NCBI GenBank assembly: GCA_035999365.1
Contig: DASYGT010000019.1
Location: 1 to 64,000, forward strand
Origin: DASYGT01 sp035999365
GTDB lineage: Bacteria; Actinomycetota; Actinomycetes; Mycobacteriales; Jatrophihabitantaceae
DNA length: 64,000 nt
Direction: 5' to 3'
In this document: positions 37,078 to 46,478 of the stretch, one piece after another
Layout of the letters: the number at the start of each line of letters is the position of its first letter
How positions within the stretch are numbered: position 1 is the first letter of the stretch
Position numbers and translations under genes: made by a program
The notes under the pieces: generated by a model
Databases searched by the model: none
What the model saw: only the letters and a program-made list of their open reading frames with translations
Told to the model about the DNA's origin: nothing

Positions 37078-37260
37078 GGTCACCGACCGACCTCCAGATC
37101 CCGGAATACCTGACTGAGCCGGCCCTGAGCATGCCTGTGTGGGCGCCATGAGCCGGGAACATCACCACCCCTTCGGCGCGTTGGGCCAGTGAACCGCAAG
37201 AGCCCCGGTTGCGAATTGTTCAGTAGGGGCTCTGATCGTCGACATGAGGTGGTCGTGCTT

Positions 37261-38472
37261 GTGACTACGCCACGTATTTCCCGTTCCGCCGGCGCCACCA
37301 AGGCGTCCGGCGCCGCTTCTCGTACCCGCCCCGCGGGTACCACGACCGTCCGCAAGCCCGCTGCCGCCAAGGCAGCCCCCGCGCCCTCGCGGATCACCAA
37401 TCGCGCGCACCGGAGCAGCCGATCGGTCGGCGCGACCCAGGTCCCGTCGGAGACCGCGGTTCCCGCACTCGAGGGTGCTGTTCCAGACGCCCAGCCCGAC
37501 ACCGTGGACGAGGCGGTGGATTTCCGGGCAGCTGCGGCTGATCTCGACGAAGCCGCGACATCGGCCGACCTCGTGCGGGTGTACCTGAACGAGATCGGCA
37601 AGGTCGCCCTGCTCACGGCGGCGGATGAGGTCGAGCTCGCCAAGCGCATCGAGGCCGGGCTGTACGCCTCGCACCTGCTGACCTCCTCGAACAACTTCAC
37701 CGCCGCGCGCAAGCGTGATCTGCGGCTGCTCGTTGCTGACGGCGAGCGGGCGAAAGACCACCTGCTGCGCGCCAACCTGCGCCTGGTCGTCTCGCTCGCG
37801 AAGCGGTACACCGGGCACGGGATGCCGTTCCTCGACCTCATCCAGGAAGGCAACTTGGGGCTGATCCGGGCTGTCGAGAAGTTCGACTACGCCAAGGGCT
37901 TCAAGTTCTCGACCTACGCGACGTGGTGGATCCGTCAGGCGATCAGTCGCGCAATGGCCGACCAGTCGCGAACGATTCGACTGCCCGTCCACCTTGTCGA
38001 GCAGGTCAACAAGCTGCAGCGCATACGTCGTGAGTTGAGCCAGGAGCTCGGCCGCGACGCCGACCACAGTGAGCTGGCCGACCAGCTGGACATCACCGTC
38101 GAACGCGTACGCGAGCTGATCGATCTGTCCCGTGACCTTGTCAGCCTCGACCAGACCGTCGGCACCGATGACGACGCGTCGCTCGGTGATTTCATCGCCG
38201 ACGAGCGTGCCACCGGCGCGGCCGAGACGAGCGTCGAGGCCGGCCTGATGCGCCAGCAACTGCGCGACGTGTTGGGCACACTCGAGGCTCGCGAAGCGGC
38301 AGTGGTGCGGATGCGTTACGGCTTGGACGGCGGACAGCCCAAGACGCTGGACGAGATCGGGCGGGCGTTCAAGCTGTCGCGCGAGCGGATTCGCCAGATC
38401 GAGCGCGAGACGATGGCCAAGCTGCGTCATCCGTCACGCGCCCAGGTCCTGCGCGACTATCTCGACGACTGA
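37261..38472 (+). CDS. sigB: Group 2 RNA polymerase sigma factor (SigB/HrdD-like)
   Basis: 403 residues. The N-terminal 80 residues are basic and Ala/Pro-rich, like the SigA tail but shorter. Region 1.2 (TSADLVRVYLNEIGKVALL), region 2 (LLRANLRLVVSLAKRY, DLIQEGNLGLIRAVEKFDYAKG, FSTYATWWIRQAI), region 3 and region 4 (KLSRERIRQIERETMAKLRHP) are intact. It lies upstream of ideR, as in M. tuberculosis (Rv2710-Rv2711). Start GTG 37261; GTG 37255 is 5 nt from GAGG and is an alternative. It is expected to direct stationary-phase or stress transcription. Confidence 0.95.
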   Translation: MTTPRISRSAGATKASGAASRTRPAGTTTVRKPAAAKAAPAPSRITNRAHRSSRSVGATQVPSETAVPALEGAVPDAQPDTVDEAVDFRAAAADLDEAATSADLVRVYLNEIGKVALLTAADEVELAKRIEAGLYASHLLTSSNNFTAARKRDLRLLVADGERAKDHLLRANLRLVVSLAKRYTGHGMPFLDLIQEGNLGLIRAVEKFDYAKGFKFSTYATWWIRQAISRAMADQSRTIRLPVHLVEQVNKLQRIRRELSQELGRDADHSELADQLDITVERVRELIDLSRDLVSLDQTVGTDDDASLGDFIADERATGAAETSVEAGLMRQQLRDVLGTLEAREAAVVRMRYGLDGGQPKTLDEIGRAFKLSRERIRQIERETMAKLRHPSRAQVLRDYLDD

Positions 38473-38583
38473 CGACCACGCCGATCGGCGGCGCTCTAGG
38501 ATCCAGCCAGCAACGCAAGCGCTGCGAACGCGTTCGGCGACCAGGCCGCAGGCGCCGCCGGTGAGCGATGGACGGGGGTCGGC

Positions 38584-39279
38584 ATGAGTCATCACTCCGA
38601 CCTGATCGACACGACCGAGATGTACCTGCGGACCGTGTACGAGCTGGAGGAGGAGGGCGTCGTCCCGCTGCGCGCGCGGATCGCCGAACGCCTGGGGCAG
38701 AGCGGCCCCACCGTCAGCCAGACCGTCGCGCGCATGGAACGCGACGGGCTGCTGCACGTCGCCGACGACCGGCATCTGCAGCTCACCGACGCGGGGCGTC
38801 ACGAGGCCATCGGAGTGATGCGCAAGCATCGCTTGGCCGAGCGGCTGCTCGTCGACATCATCGGCCTCGACTGGGAGGACGTGCATATCGAGGCATGCCG
38901 GTGGGAGCACGTGATGAGCGAGGCCGTCGAACGTCGGATCGTGCTGATGCTCGCCAGACCGCTCGTCTGCCCGCACGGCAATCCCATTCCCGGGCTCGAC
39001 GAACTGGGAATCGCCTCGGTGACGGAATCCGACATCCGGGATCTGGTGTCCCTCACCAACGCGGCGGACATCGAGGGCGTGGTTGTCATCGTCGACCGGA
39101 TCAGCGAGCAGATCCAGCCGGACGCGGCGACGATGCACCGGCTCACCGATGCGGGCGTGCGGCCTGGACGACGGATCCACGTCGCCGCCGCGCCGGACGG
39201 AGTGCAGGTGTGGGGTGACGGGGCGCGCAGCAGCATCGAGCGCCATGTGAGCGATCACGTCTTCGTCCGCGTCGCCTGA
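38584..39279 (+). CDS. ideR: Iron-dependent repressor IdeR/DtxR
   Basis: 231-residue metal-dependent repressor. The winged helix-turn-helix (SGPTVSQTVARMERDGLL) and dimerisation domain are intact. The metal ligands of DtxR map to Met13, His82, Glu86, His101, Cys105, Glu108 and His109 (KHRLAERLL and HIEACRWEHVMSE). The SH3-like C-terminus is present. It represses iron uptake when Fe(II) is bound. It is 111 nt after sigB. No perfect IdeR box was seen in the window. Confidence 0.96.
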   Translation: MSHHSDLIDTTEMYLRTVYELEEEGVVPLRARIAERLGQSGPTVSQTVARMERDGLLHVADDRHLQLTDAGRHEAIGVMRKHRLAERLLVDIIGLDWEDVHIEACRWEHVMSEAVERRIVLMLARPLVCPHGNPIPGLDELGIASVTESDIRDLVSLTNAADIEGVVVIVDRISEQIQPDAATMHRLTDAGVRPGRRIHVAAAPDGVQVWGDGARSSIERHVSDHVFVRVA

Positions 39280-39296
39280 GTGGCCCTACTCATCAT

Positions 39297-40352
39297 TCAT
39301 CGGCGCGGCGGGCGCGGCGGGCGCGGCGGGCGCGGCGGGCGCAGCGTCGGCAGGCGCCGCGGGTCGACGCCTCCGTTGACGGCTGCGAGCAGCAGGTCAG
39401 CAGCCGAGTAGCCCGGGTCGCTCTCGATCGCCCGCCGTGCCGCAATGCCGGCAAGGGCGCCGTTGCCGGAGCGCCAACTTCGCCAGCCGAACAGGAACGA
39501 CGGTGCCGCGTCGTAGGGGCAGGGCAGCCGACGTGCCAGGTCAGCCCATAGGGGCCGGCCGTCCAGCCGGCCGGCGTCGACCGCCATCCACAGCGAATCG
39601 CGCACGGCAAGGATCGCCAACCCCACGGCGAAACGGGCCAGGTCGGCGGGAGTGAGTTCGGCGCACTGCCCCCGTGCATCCGACGCGCGAGCGGCAGCGA
39701 AGAGCGCGCGCTTGACAGCCCGCTCAGTGCGACCCGGCGGTCCCGTACTGCCGCCCGCCCGAAGGTCCGCCGCCGCGGCGATGAGGGGTGCGAGCGTGGC
39801 TCGCGAGGCCGGTGCCGCGGGCTCGAGGATGGCGGAAAGAGCGTCTCGATCGGCGTGGGGCACGACACCGGCGAATGTCGCCGCCGCTGCGAATTCCGAG
39901 GTCTGTTCGTCGATCGGGCGCCCCTCGGGCGGGCAGCACGCGTCATCGTCACAGCACATCGATCGCCAGCGTCCGGAGTTCACGAGCAGCACGTCGAGGA
40001 TCCCCGCGCCACCCTGCTCGGCGAGATCACCCAGGCGGACAAGTGTTCGCGGCATCCAGCCGTCGTCCGCGTCGCCGTCGTACACGAGCGCAACGACCTC
40101 CGTGACGCCACCGTTCAGCAGCACCCGCAGCGCGTGCGCCAGGTCGTCGTCACCATTGCCGAGCTCCAGATCGAGACGCGCGGTGACGACCAGCCGCCCG
40201 TCGTGAAGCCCGACGAGGACGAGGCTGCGAGCTGGATGGAACCCGATCAGGTACGGCACCGCCTGGACGAGCGCCGCCGGGCCATGGACCCGCATGACAG
40301 GTGGGAGCCCACCGGGTACCGGACGAACGAGGTGAGCGTGGTTGCGAGGCAT
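39297..40352 (-). CDS. DUF4192 family protein
   Basis: 351 residues. The family blocks PAALVQAVPYLIGFHPARSLVLVGL, VVALVYD and a Cys-rich insert MCCDDDACCPPEGRPID are present, with WADLARRLPCPYDAAPSFLFGWRSWRSGNGALA near the C-terminus. Function unknown; actinobacteria-restricted. The last 20 residues are PPR repeats coded by a 9-bp tandem repeat. It converges on ideR with 17 nt between stops. Confidence 0.88.
   Translation of the reverse strand: MPRNHAHLVRPVPGGLPPVMRVHGPAALVQAVPYLIGFHPARSLVLVGLHDGRLVVTARLDLELGNGDDDLAHALRVLLNGGVTEVVALVYDGDADDGWMPRTLVRLGDLAEQGGAGILDVLLVNSGRWRSMCCDDDACCPPEGRPIDEQTSEFAAAATFAGVVPHADRDALSAILEPAAPASRATLAPLIAAAADLRAGGSTGPPGRTERAVKRALFAAARASDARGQCAELTPADLARFAVGLAILAVRDSLWMAVDAGRLDGRPLWADLARRLPCPYDAAPSFLFGWRSWRSGNGALAGIAARRAIESDPGYSAADLLLAAVNGGVDPRRLPTLRPPRPPRPPRPPRR
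39304..39346. repeat. 9-bp tandem repeat at the DUF4192 3' end
   Basis: Four to five head-to-tail copies of GCGCGGCGG, the last degenerate. On the minus strand they code for Pro-Pro-Arg triplets. A slipped-strand repeat of this kind may vary in copy number without shifting the frame. Confidence 0.8.
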
Positions 40353-40445
40353 GCAGGTCAGCCTGCGTGTCGAGCAGGAGAGCGGCGCGGCGGCCGGGCA
40401 GCCTGTGGACGGCGGGAGCGGTTGTGGAACGAGAACGCGGATTTG

Positions 40446-41075
40446 TCAGTGCAGGGTGCCTGCGCGCCATTTGGCCGCGGCCGCCGTGAGATCTGCAGCG
40501 ACGCGGTCGTTGCGCTGGGCGCGCTCGAGTTCACGATCACCGGCGTCGTCCGGCTGCGCGAGTTGACGGCGCCCGGTTGCCAACACGCGGAACAATGCCG
40601 CCGCACGCTCGAGCGCGACGCCGAGGTCGCTGCGGTATGCCCCGGTCAGCACCGCGTCGGCGATGCGGCGGACTGCGTCGACGTCGGCGAACTCAGGAAC
40701 CCCGGCGACGACCGCGTCTGCCGAGGCATACGGCTGCCCGGCACGCCACAACCGGGTTACCTCCTCGCCGTTGGTCTGGCACCACTGGCGCAACAGGTAG
40801 AGGGCCCACAGCGCGCCGGCGAGGCTGACCGGGTCGGCCTCTCGCCACAGCGCAGCAAGGGTGTCGATGCCGACGCGATCGGCGAGGGCGACGAATCGAT
40901 CTCCGTCGGCATCGGTGCGGCCGGCCCGAACCACGACCGCCGCGGTCGCTGCCGCAAGTTCGGAGCGCGAGCCGTCCTCAGCTCCCCCGGCGGCGTCGAT
41001 CAGGGCGGTGAGATCGGCGTGCGGAACAGGCCGGTGCGGTCGCATCGGTGGGTCGCCCATCCCGTCTCGCACCAT
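40446..41075 (-). CDS. Conserved hypothetical protein
   Basis: About 209 residues, helical, no membrane segment. Blocks PHADLTALIDAAGGAEDG, ALADRVGIDTLAALWREADPVSLAGALWALYLLRQW and VLTGAYRSDLGVALERAAALFRVLATGRR repeat in actinobacterial homologues as far as I recall. I do not recognise a named domain. It is 93 nt upstream of the DUF4192 gene on the same strand. Starts at 41075, 41060 or 41045 are possible. Confidence 0.75.
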   Translation of the reverse strand: MVRDGMGDPPMRPHRPVPHADLTALIDAAGGAEDGSRSELAAATAAVVVRAGRTDADGDRFVALADRVGIDTLAALWREADPVSLAGALWALYLLRQWCQTNGEEVTRLWRAGQPYASADAVVAGVPEFADVDAVRRIADAVLTGAYRSDLGVALERAAALFRVLATGRRQLAQPDDAGDRELERAQRNDRVAADLTAAAAKWRAGTLH

Positions 41076-41279
41076 CGGCACCACGATACCCAGGCGAGGG
41101 CCTCGGACCCGGCGCCACGGCGCGACGGGTGGGAGGCCTCTCGGCCGGGTAACCTGGATACGGCGCCGGCTCGACCATGGCCCCCGGTCCCACATTCGCC
41201 GCTACGAGCGGCCTTTCGCCGCGAGGCGACCTGGCGGGCCGGCGCCATCACTTCATCTCGAGGCGGTAGGAACCCTGAC

Positions 41280-41732
41280 GTGGGCGACGGGAACGGCTGG
41301 GTCGAGTGCTCGCTCGGGCACCGGCACTGGGGACGCTTCGGCGCGGCCGGACTGCTGATCACCGACGGGGCGCGCGTCGTCCTGCAACACCGCGCACCGT
41401 GGACCCACGAAGGGGGTACCTGGGCGCTGCCCGGCGGCGCGCGCGACAGTCATGAGGACGTCGTGTCAGCGGCCCTGCGGGAAGCGGCCGAAGAGACCGC
41501 CCTCGATCCCGACACGGTGCGGCCGCTCGGTGAGTGGGTCGACGATCATGGCGGCTGGTCGTACACCACGGTCGTGGCCGAGGCACTCACCGAGCTACGG
41601 CCGCACGCCGCCAACGCGGAGAGCATCGAGATCCGGTGGTGGTCGATCGAGGAGGTCGCGGCGTTGCCGCTGCACACGGGCTTCGCCTCCGCTTGGCCGA
41701 CGCTGCGTGAACTGCTGCAGCCGTCCGACTGA
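41280..41732 (+). CDS. NUDIX hydrolase
   Basis: 150-residue pyrophosphohydrolase. The Nudix box is complete: GGARDSHEDVVSAALREAAEETAL (G-x5-E-x7-REUxEE form; box about 56-79). The start GTG 41280 is followed by GWVECSLGHRHWGRFGAAGLL. It may act on a nucleoside diphosphate such as an oxidised nucleotide; substrate unknown. It is divergent from the hypothetical gene. Confidence 0.9.
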   Translation: MGDGNGWVECSLGHRHWGRFGAAGLLITDGARVVLQHRAPWTHEGGTWALPGGARDSHEDVVSAALREAAEETALDPDTVRPLGEWVDDHGGWSYTTVVAEALTELRPHAANAESIEIRWWSIEEVAALPLHTGFASAWPTLRELLQPSD

Positions 41733-41813
41733 ACTGCTTTTAGCACTCACCCCGCGGGCGCGCGCCGCCGCCCCCGTTTCGGCCGCCGCGTACCGGTGGG
41801 TGACCATGACCGC

Positions 41814-42455
41814 ATGCGACTGGACCACCTCAGCTACGCAGCCGGACCTGAGGGCCTCGCCGCGTGCGTGCAACGCCTGGGATCACGCCTCGGCGCGGGC
41901 TTCACCGACGGCGGCATCCACCCGTCGTTCGGAACGCGCAACTTCGTACTGCCGCTCGCCGCAGGAAGTTACCTCGAGGTCGTCGAGGCGCTGGAACACC
42001 CCGCCGTCGACAAGGCTCCGTTCGGCCGCGCCGTCCGCGACCGGTCGGCTGACGGTGGTGGCTGGCTGGGATGGGTCATCCGCGTCGACGCCATCAGCCC
42101 CGTCGAAGATCGCCTGGGACGGGCCGCCGCCGACGGGCACCGCCGACGCCCGGACGGGTTCGACCTGCGCTGGAAGCAGATCGGCGTCAACGACGTCGTC
42201 GCCGACCCGCAGCTGCCCTTCTTCGTGCAATGGGTCAGCGACGATGAGCACCACCCGTCGACGGGCGGGTCCCACATCTCGCTGCGTGGTCTGGAGATCG
42301 CCGGCGACCAGGGGCGGATCGACGACTATCTGGGTGCCTCGAGCCGTCAGCCGCTCGACGGCATCGACGTCGACTGGTCGCCGCCCATGGATGACGACAC
42401 CGGCTTGCTGGCCGCAACATTCGACACCGCGTCGGGCGTCGTGCGCCTCGACTGA
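41814..42455 (+). CDS. VOC/glyoxalase-like domain protein
   Basis: 213 residues. MRLDHLSYAAGP at the N-terminus and a later TGGSHISLRGLEIAGD resemble the paired beta-alpha-beta units of the VOC superfamily (Glyoxalase_3-like). Metal ligand candidates are the His at residue 5 and the Glu in SYLEVVEAL. Substrate unknown. The 3' end overlaps the convergent EamA gene by 109 nt. Confidence 0.8.
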   Translation: MRLDHLSYAAGPEGLAACVQRLGSRLGAGFTDGGIHPSFGTRNFVLPLAAGSYLEVVEALEHPAVDKAPFGRAVRDRSADGGGWLGWVIRVDAISPVEDRLGRAAADGHRRRPDGFDLRWKQIGVNDVVADPQLPFFVQWVSDDEHHPSTGGSHISLRGLEIAGDQGRIDDYLGASSRQPLDGIDVDWSPPMDDDTGLLAATFDTASGVVRLD

Positions 42456-43405
42456 CCGGTTTCTGGCGCCCCGTCTGCGTCCGCTTCGGTGGCCTCGGCA
42501 TCGTTGCTCTCGCACATCGCCGTGGCCAGCGGCTCGGTCAGGGCACGCTCGCGCACCGGCGAGCGACGCGCCGCCAGCACCGATCCGACGAGGATGAGCG
42601 GGAAGCCGATGCCCATGCCGAGGGTGAAGTGCTCCCCCAGCAGCGCGACGCCCAGCAACACGGCAACCGCCGGATTGACGTACGTGATCACGACGGCGCG
42701 CGCCGGCCCGATGTCGGCGATCAACGCGAAGAACACGATGAATGCGATCGCGGTGCAGACGACGCCGAGCACGACGATCGATGCGACACCTGTGGCGTGG
42801 ACGTGCGCTGGAACGTGCGTTGCGGCATACGGCAGATATCCGGCCGCGCACAGCAGCAGCGATGCCGACACGACCGGGATACTCGGCAGGTCGGCGAGTC
42901 GCCGGGACATGATCACCGGCGCGACGGCGTAGCCCACCACCACCGCGAGCAGTTCCAGCAGCGGGCCGGCGCTGAGCTGCCCAACGTCCAGACCCACGAG
43001 CGTGGCGACGCCGGTGAGGCCCAACAGCAGGCCGGCGCCGCGGGCAAGATCTACCCGGTCGTCGGTGCCGAGCAAGCGGGCAACCAGCACCCCGATCAGC
43101 GGTACCGCCGCGACGAGGAGACCGGTCAGTGAACTCGACAGATGTTTCTCCGCGTTGCCGAGGAACAGCCACGGCACGGCAAGCTCGATACCGGTGAACG
43201 CCACCAGAGCGCGCCACCGCGCCAGCACCGGCCGGAAGCCCCCGCGGACCACCGCGAACGGCAGCAGAATCAGTCCACCGATTGCCGTGCGGGCGAAGAC
43301 GAGCGTGCCGGGTTCGACGTCACGCACCGCAACCCGGATCAGCAGGTACGGGATTCCCCAGATGACGCACATCGCGGCGAAGAGCGCCCAACTGCGCCGT
43401 GTCAT
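42347..43405 (-). CDS. EamA/DMT-family transporter
   Basis: 352 residues with ten hydrophobic segments in two EamA repeats (about 5-135 and 145-285): N-terminal SWALFAAMCVIWGIPYLLIRVAV and later ADIGPARAVVITYVNPAVAVLLGV. The last 70 residues are hydrophilic and disordered and are encoded largely opposite the VOC gene. It probably exports a small metabolite. The stop beyond the conserved core suggests a shifted or extended C-terminus. Confidence 0.87.
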   Translation of the reverse strand: MTRRSWALFAAMCVIWGIPYLLIRVAVRDVEPGTLVFARTAIGGLILLPFAVVRGGFRPVLARWRALVAFTGIELAVPWLFLGNAEKHLSSSLTGLLVAAVPLIGVLVARLLGTDDRVDLARGAGLLLGLTGVATLVGLDVGQLSAGPLLELLAVVVGYAVAPVIMSRRLADLPSIPVVSASLLLCAAGYLPYAATHVPAHVHATGVASIVVLGVVCTAIAFIVFFALIADIGPARAVVITYVNPAVAVLLGVALLGEHFTLGMGIGFPLILVGSVLAARRSPVRERALTEPLATAMCESNDAEATEADADGAPETGQSRRTTPDAVSNVAASKPVSSSMGGDQSTSMPSSG

Positions 43406-43581
43406 GCGCGGACCCCCTCGCTACGCCCCTGCTGGTGCGGCCGAGATCTGCGACTGTGGCCGTCTCCGTCCAACGTACGGGTGCAGACCGACAACGTCCG
43501 GCGGATTTCGGCCATCTCGTGTCACGAAACCGCCACGGCGCCCGCCCTGCCAGCGGCTCGCCTACACGGCATAGTGATCGG

Positions 43582-44412
43582 GTGCACAACATCGCGCTGA
43601 CGTGGCAGCAGTCTGCCGCGCTCGCTGGTGCGCTGTTCGTCATCGCCTTCGTCCTGAGACAAGTCGCTACCCGATGGACGACGGCGGCGTTTCCGTTCGT
43701 GGCAGAGATCGGCATGCTGAGCCTGCTGTACGCACTGTGGCAGCTCGCCGGCACGCTGTCGTTGCTCGGGACGAACGGGGCGTTCGCCCGAGCGCGGTGG
43801 CTGGTGCGGGTCGAGCATGACCTGCACCTGCCCTCGGAGGCACGCGTTCAGCATCTGGTGCTGCATCACCCGCTGCTCGTGCAGGCGTGCAACCTCTACT
43901 ACGCGAGCATGCACTTCGGTGTGCTCTTCGTGTTCCTGCTGTGGCTGTTCCTCCGGCACCGCGACGACTACCGCAGCGTCCGCCTCACACTCGTGCTGCT
44001 CACCGCGACATGCCTGGTCATTCAGCTCGTCCCTGTCGCGCCCCCGCGGCTGCTGCCGGCCTTCGTCGACACGGCGGCGCAGTACAACCAGTCCGTGTAC
44101 TCATTGGGGCTCGGCACCGATCAACTCTCCGCGATGCCGTCAGTGCACGTGGGATGGGCGGTGCTCGTCGCATGGGCAGTCATCCGCCTGGGACGGAGCC
44201 GGTGGCGGTGGCTCGTGGTGCTGCATCCGCTCGCGACGGTCTTCGTGATCACTGCCACGGCAAACCACTTCTGGCTCGACGGCCTGGGGGCTGTCGCCGT
44301 CCTGATCCTGTGCGTCGGAGCGCAGCGGTTCGTGCGCCGACTGCGTTCGAGCCACCAACGCACCCCCGAGACCGACAGAGCCGACCGTCAGGCAGTAGCA
44401 GTGCTGCCTTGA
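43582..44412 (+). CDS. PAP2-superfamily phosphatase (inositol phosphorylceramide synthase-like)
   Basis: 276 residues with six membrane segments. The catalytic C2 and C3-like motifs are LSAMPSVHVGWAVLVAW and TANHFWLDGLGAV, with two active-site His residues. This is PF14378 (PAP2_3), which includes phosphatases acting on lipid phosphates in the envelope. GTG 43582 has CATAGT six nt upstream, again suggesting a leaderless start. Divergent from the EamA gene. Confidence 0.85.
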   Translation: MHNIALTWQQSAALAGALFVIAFVLRQVATRWTTAAFPFVAEIGMLSLLYALWQLAGTLSLLGTNGAFARARWLVRVEHDLHLPSEARVQHLVLHHPLLVQACNLYYASMHFGVLFVFLLWLFLRHRDDYRSVRLTLVLLTATCLVIQLVPVAPPRLLPAFVDTAAQYNQSVYSLGLGTDQLSAMPSVHVGWAVLVAWAVIRLGRSRWRWLVVLHPLATVFVITATANHFWLDGLGAVAVLILCVGAQRFVRRLRSSHQRTPETDRADRQAVAVLP

Positions 44413-44450
44413 CGGCCGGCCCTGGGCCAGCGTTCATATCCGGTGCGGTC

Positions 44451-44478
44451 TAGCGATGTCGGCCTAGGGATGTCGGCC
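44451..44478. repeat. 14-bp direct repeat
   Basis: TAGCGATGTCGGCC at 44451-44464 and TAGGGATGTCGGCC at 44465-44478 are tandem copies differing at one base, followed by a third partial TAGCGA. They sit in the short convergent gap between the PAP2 gene and the LapA gene. Confidence 0.75.
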
Positions 44479-44933
44479 TAGCGACGCGCCTCGCTCGGCG
44501 TTGCCGCGGCGGTCGTCGGCGCGGCAACGGGTGCCCCGCCTGGCGCCTGGGCTGTCGGCGCACCGACCGTCGGCGGTGGCTGGTACTGCGGAGTCTGTGC
44601 CGGGCGGTTCGTACCGACGGCATTCGTGCCGACGGCAGTCGTGCCCGCCTTCGTGTCCGTGCGCTTCACGCGGGCTGCGAGCCGCTCGTTCTCCGCCGCG
44701 AGTTCACGGCGCTCCCGGCGCAACCGCGCCTGGTGCACAACGGCGATCCGCATCGCGCCCAGCGCCAGCCACACGAGCGTCACAGCAACAGCGCCGATCA
44801 CGGCGATCCAGAAGGCATCGACGTGCCAGGTCCAGTTCCACATGTGGAACGTCACGGGTTGGCGGTTCGCGATGATCAGCTCAACCGACCCGACCGCCGC
44901 AGCAGCGAGGACAAGCAGACCTAATACGAACAT
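44478..44933 (-). CDS. LapA-domain membrane protein
   Basis: 151 residues. Two membrane helices (about 1-21 and 42-62) flank NRQPVTFHMWNWTWHVDAFW, the LapA/DUF1049 signature. A coiled coil (RLRRERRELAAENERLAARV) follows, then a low-complexity Thr/Ala/Pro/Gln-rich C-terminus with GTNAVGTN repeats. It probably acts in envelope organisation. Function unknown in actinobacteria. Confidence 0.82.
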   Translation of the reverse strand: MFVLGLLVLAAAAVGSVELIIANRQPVTFHMWNWTWHVDAFWIAVIGAVAVTLVWLALGAMRIAVVHQARLRRERRELAAENERLAARVKRTDTKAGTTAVGTNAVGTNRPAQTPQYQPPPTVGAPTAQAPGGAPVAAPTTAAATPSEARR

Positions 44934-45063
44934 GACGTCACCTCCGGTGACAGTCAGGGCGCAAGGGAAGCGCCGACATTGGCGTCCTTATCACCGTTCC
45001 CGCCCTGACCCCCGGAATAACCCCTCCGCTCGGTTCGGCATGTGGACCGGGTTAGCTGAACGC

Positions 45064-45828
45064 ATGACTTCCCCACTGACGAACACCGTCGCCCTCGTGA
45101 CGGGGGCAAGCAGCGGCATCGGCGCGGCCACCGCCGCCCACCTCGCCACGGCAGGCTCCGCCGTCGCCCTCGTGGCGCGCCGGCACGACCGGCTGGACGA
45201 ACTGCATGCCCGAATCACCGGCGCCGGCGGTCGAGCGTTGATCATCGAGTGCGACGTCACCGACGAGGACGCCGTGCGTGCGGCGGTCGAACGCACCGTC
45301 GCCGAGTTCGGCCGTCTCGACACGGTCGTCGCGAACGCGGGGGTCATGCTGCTCGGCCCGATCGTCGACGCGCCGACCGACGAATGGCGGCGCATGGTCG
45401 AGATCAACGTGCTGGGGCTGATGTACACCGCACATGCTGCCCTGCCGCACCTGCTGGCCACCGCCGAGCAGGACCCGCGCCACGTCGCCGACCTCGTTCT
45501 CGTCAGCAGCGTTGCCGGGCGTGTCGCGCGGCTGGGCAGCGGCGCGTACAACGCCACCAAACACGGTGTCGGCGCGTTCGCCGAGTCGTTGCGGCAGGAG
45601 GTCACCGAACGGCACGTGCGTGTCAGCCTCGTCGAACCGGGCGCCGTCGACACGGAGCTGGCGAGCCACAACCGCCCCGAGATCCAGGAGAGCATGCGCG
45701 GCCGGTTCGGCCGCATCGAACGGCTACAGGCTGACGACATCGCCGACGCGATCACCTACATCGTGACGCGCCCGCGGCACGCCGCCATCAACGAACTGCT
45801 CATCCGGCCGACGGAGCAGCAGGGATGA
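45064..45828 (+). CDS. Short-chain dehydrogenase/reductase
   Basis: 254-residue classical SDR: cofactor motif TGASSGIGAATA (near residue 13), VANAG, catalytic Ser in LVSSVAGR and YNATKHG (Tyr-x3-Lys). The cofactor and substrate are not evident, but the C-terminal RPTEQQ is shared with the YdfG-type group. Overlaps the flavin reductase-like gene by ATGA, suggesting a redox operon. Confidence 0.88.
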   Translation: MTSPLTNTVALVTGASSGIGAATAAHLATAGSAVALVARRHDRLDELHARITGAGGRALIIECDVTDEDAVRAAVERTVAEFGRLDTVVANAGVMLLGPIVDAPTDEWRRMVEINVLGLMYTAHAALPHLLATAEQDPRHVADLVLVSSVAGRVARLGSGAYNATKHGVGAFAESLRQEVTERHVRVSLVEPGAVDTELASHNRPEIQESMRGRFGRIERLQADDIADAITYIVTRPRHAAINELLIRPTEQQG

Positions 45829-46478
45829 CCGACCAGCCGGACCGTCTCGAGATCCGCCCGTCGGAAGTGCCACCCCGCGGCATCTACCCCTGGTTCACGT
45901 CGTCGCTCATCCCCCGCGCGATCGCGTGGGTGTCGACGATGTCGGCCGATGGCATCGCGAACGTCGCGCCGCATTCGTTCACGACGGTCGCGGGTGTCGA
46001 TCCGCCCACGTTGTGCTTCGTCTCCGTGGGCGCGAAGGACACCCTCGCGAACGTCCGGGCCACGGGCGAGTTCGTCCTGAACATCGGCACCGAGTCGATG
46101 CTCGCGGCCATGAACGACACTGCGACGAATTTCCCGCCTGAGGTCGACGAGTTCGCCGCGGCCGGGCTGTCGACAGCTCCCAGCGTGACGGTTGCGCCGC
46201 CGCGCGTCGCCGGCTCGCCTGTGGCGTTCGAGTGCCGTTTCTCGGACGAGAAGACGATCGGCGACTGCGTGATGATCTTCGGCGAGGTGCAGCTCGTGAC
46301 GGCGGCGCGTTCCGTACTGGCGGGCGACGGCCTGCCAGATGCACGCCGGCTGGCCCCCCTGGCCCGTCTGGGGCGCGCCGAGTGGACGACGCTCGGCGAG
46401 GTGATACCGCTCAACCGGATTCGGTGGGGGGATTGGGAGAAGGGCGCTCGTTCCCAACCCGATGATGTTGCGCCATGA
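45825..46478 (+). CDS. Flavin reductase-like domain protein
   Basis: 217 residues with the FMN-binding split-barrel pattern: YPWFTSSLIPRAIAWVST, IANVAPHSFTTVAGVDPPTL and ETGEFVLNI-type GEFVLNIGT. These proteins (PF01613) bind FMN and reduce it or a substrate with NAD(P)H. It is translationally coupled to the upstream SDR gene and overlaps the convergent DUF4393 gene by 68 nt. Confidence 0.88.
   Translation: MTDQPDRLEIRPSEVPPRGIYPWFTSSLIPRAIAWVSTMSADGIANVAPHSFTTVAGVDPPTLCFVSVGAKDTLANVRATGEFVLNIGTESMLAAMNDTATNFPPEVDEFAAAGLSTAPSVTVAPPRVAGSPVAFECRFSDEKTIGDCVMIFGEVQLVTAARSVLAGDGLPDARRLAPLARLGRAEWTTLGEVIPLNRIRWGDWEKGARSQPDDVAP

Noticed and set aside
39304..39346. Tandem repeat as a CRISPR array
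   Set aside because: Unit is 9 bp without spacers and lies inside a coding region; no cas genes in the window.
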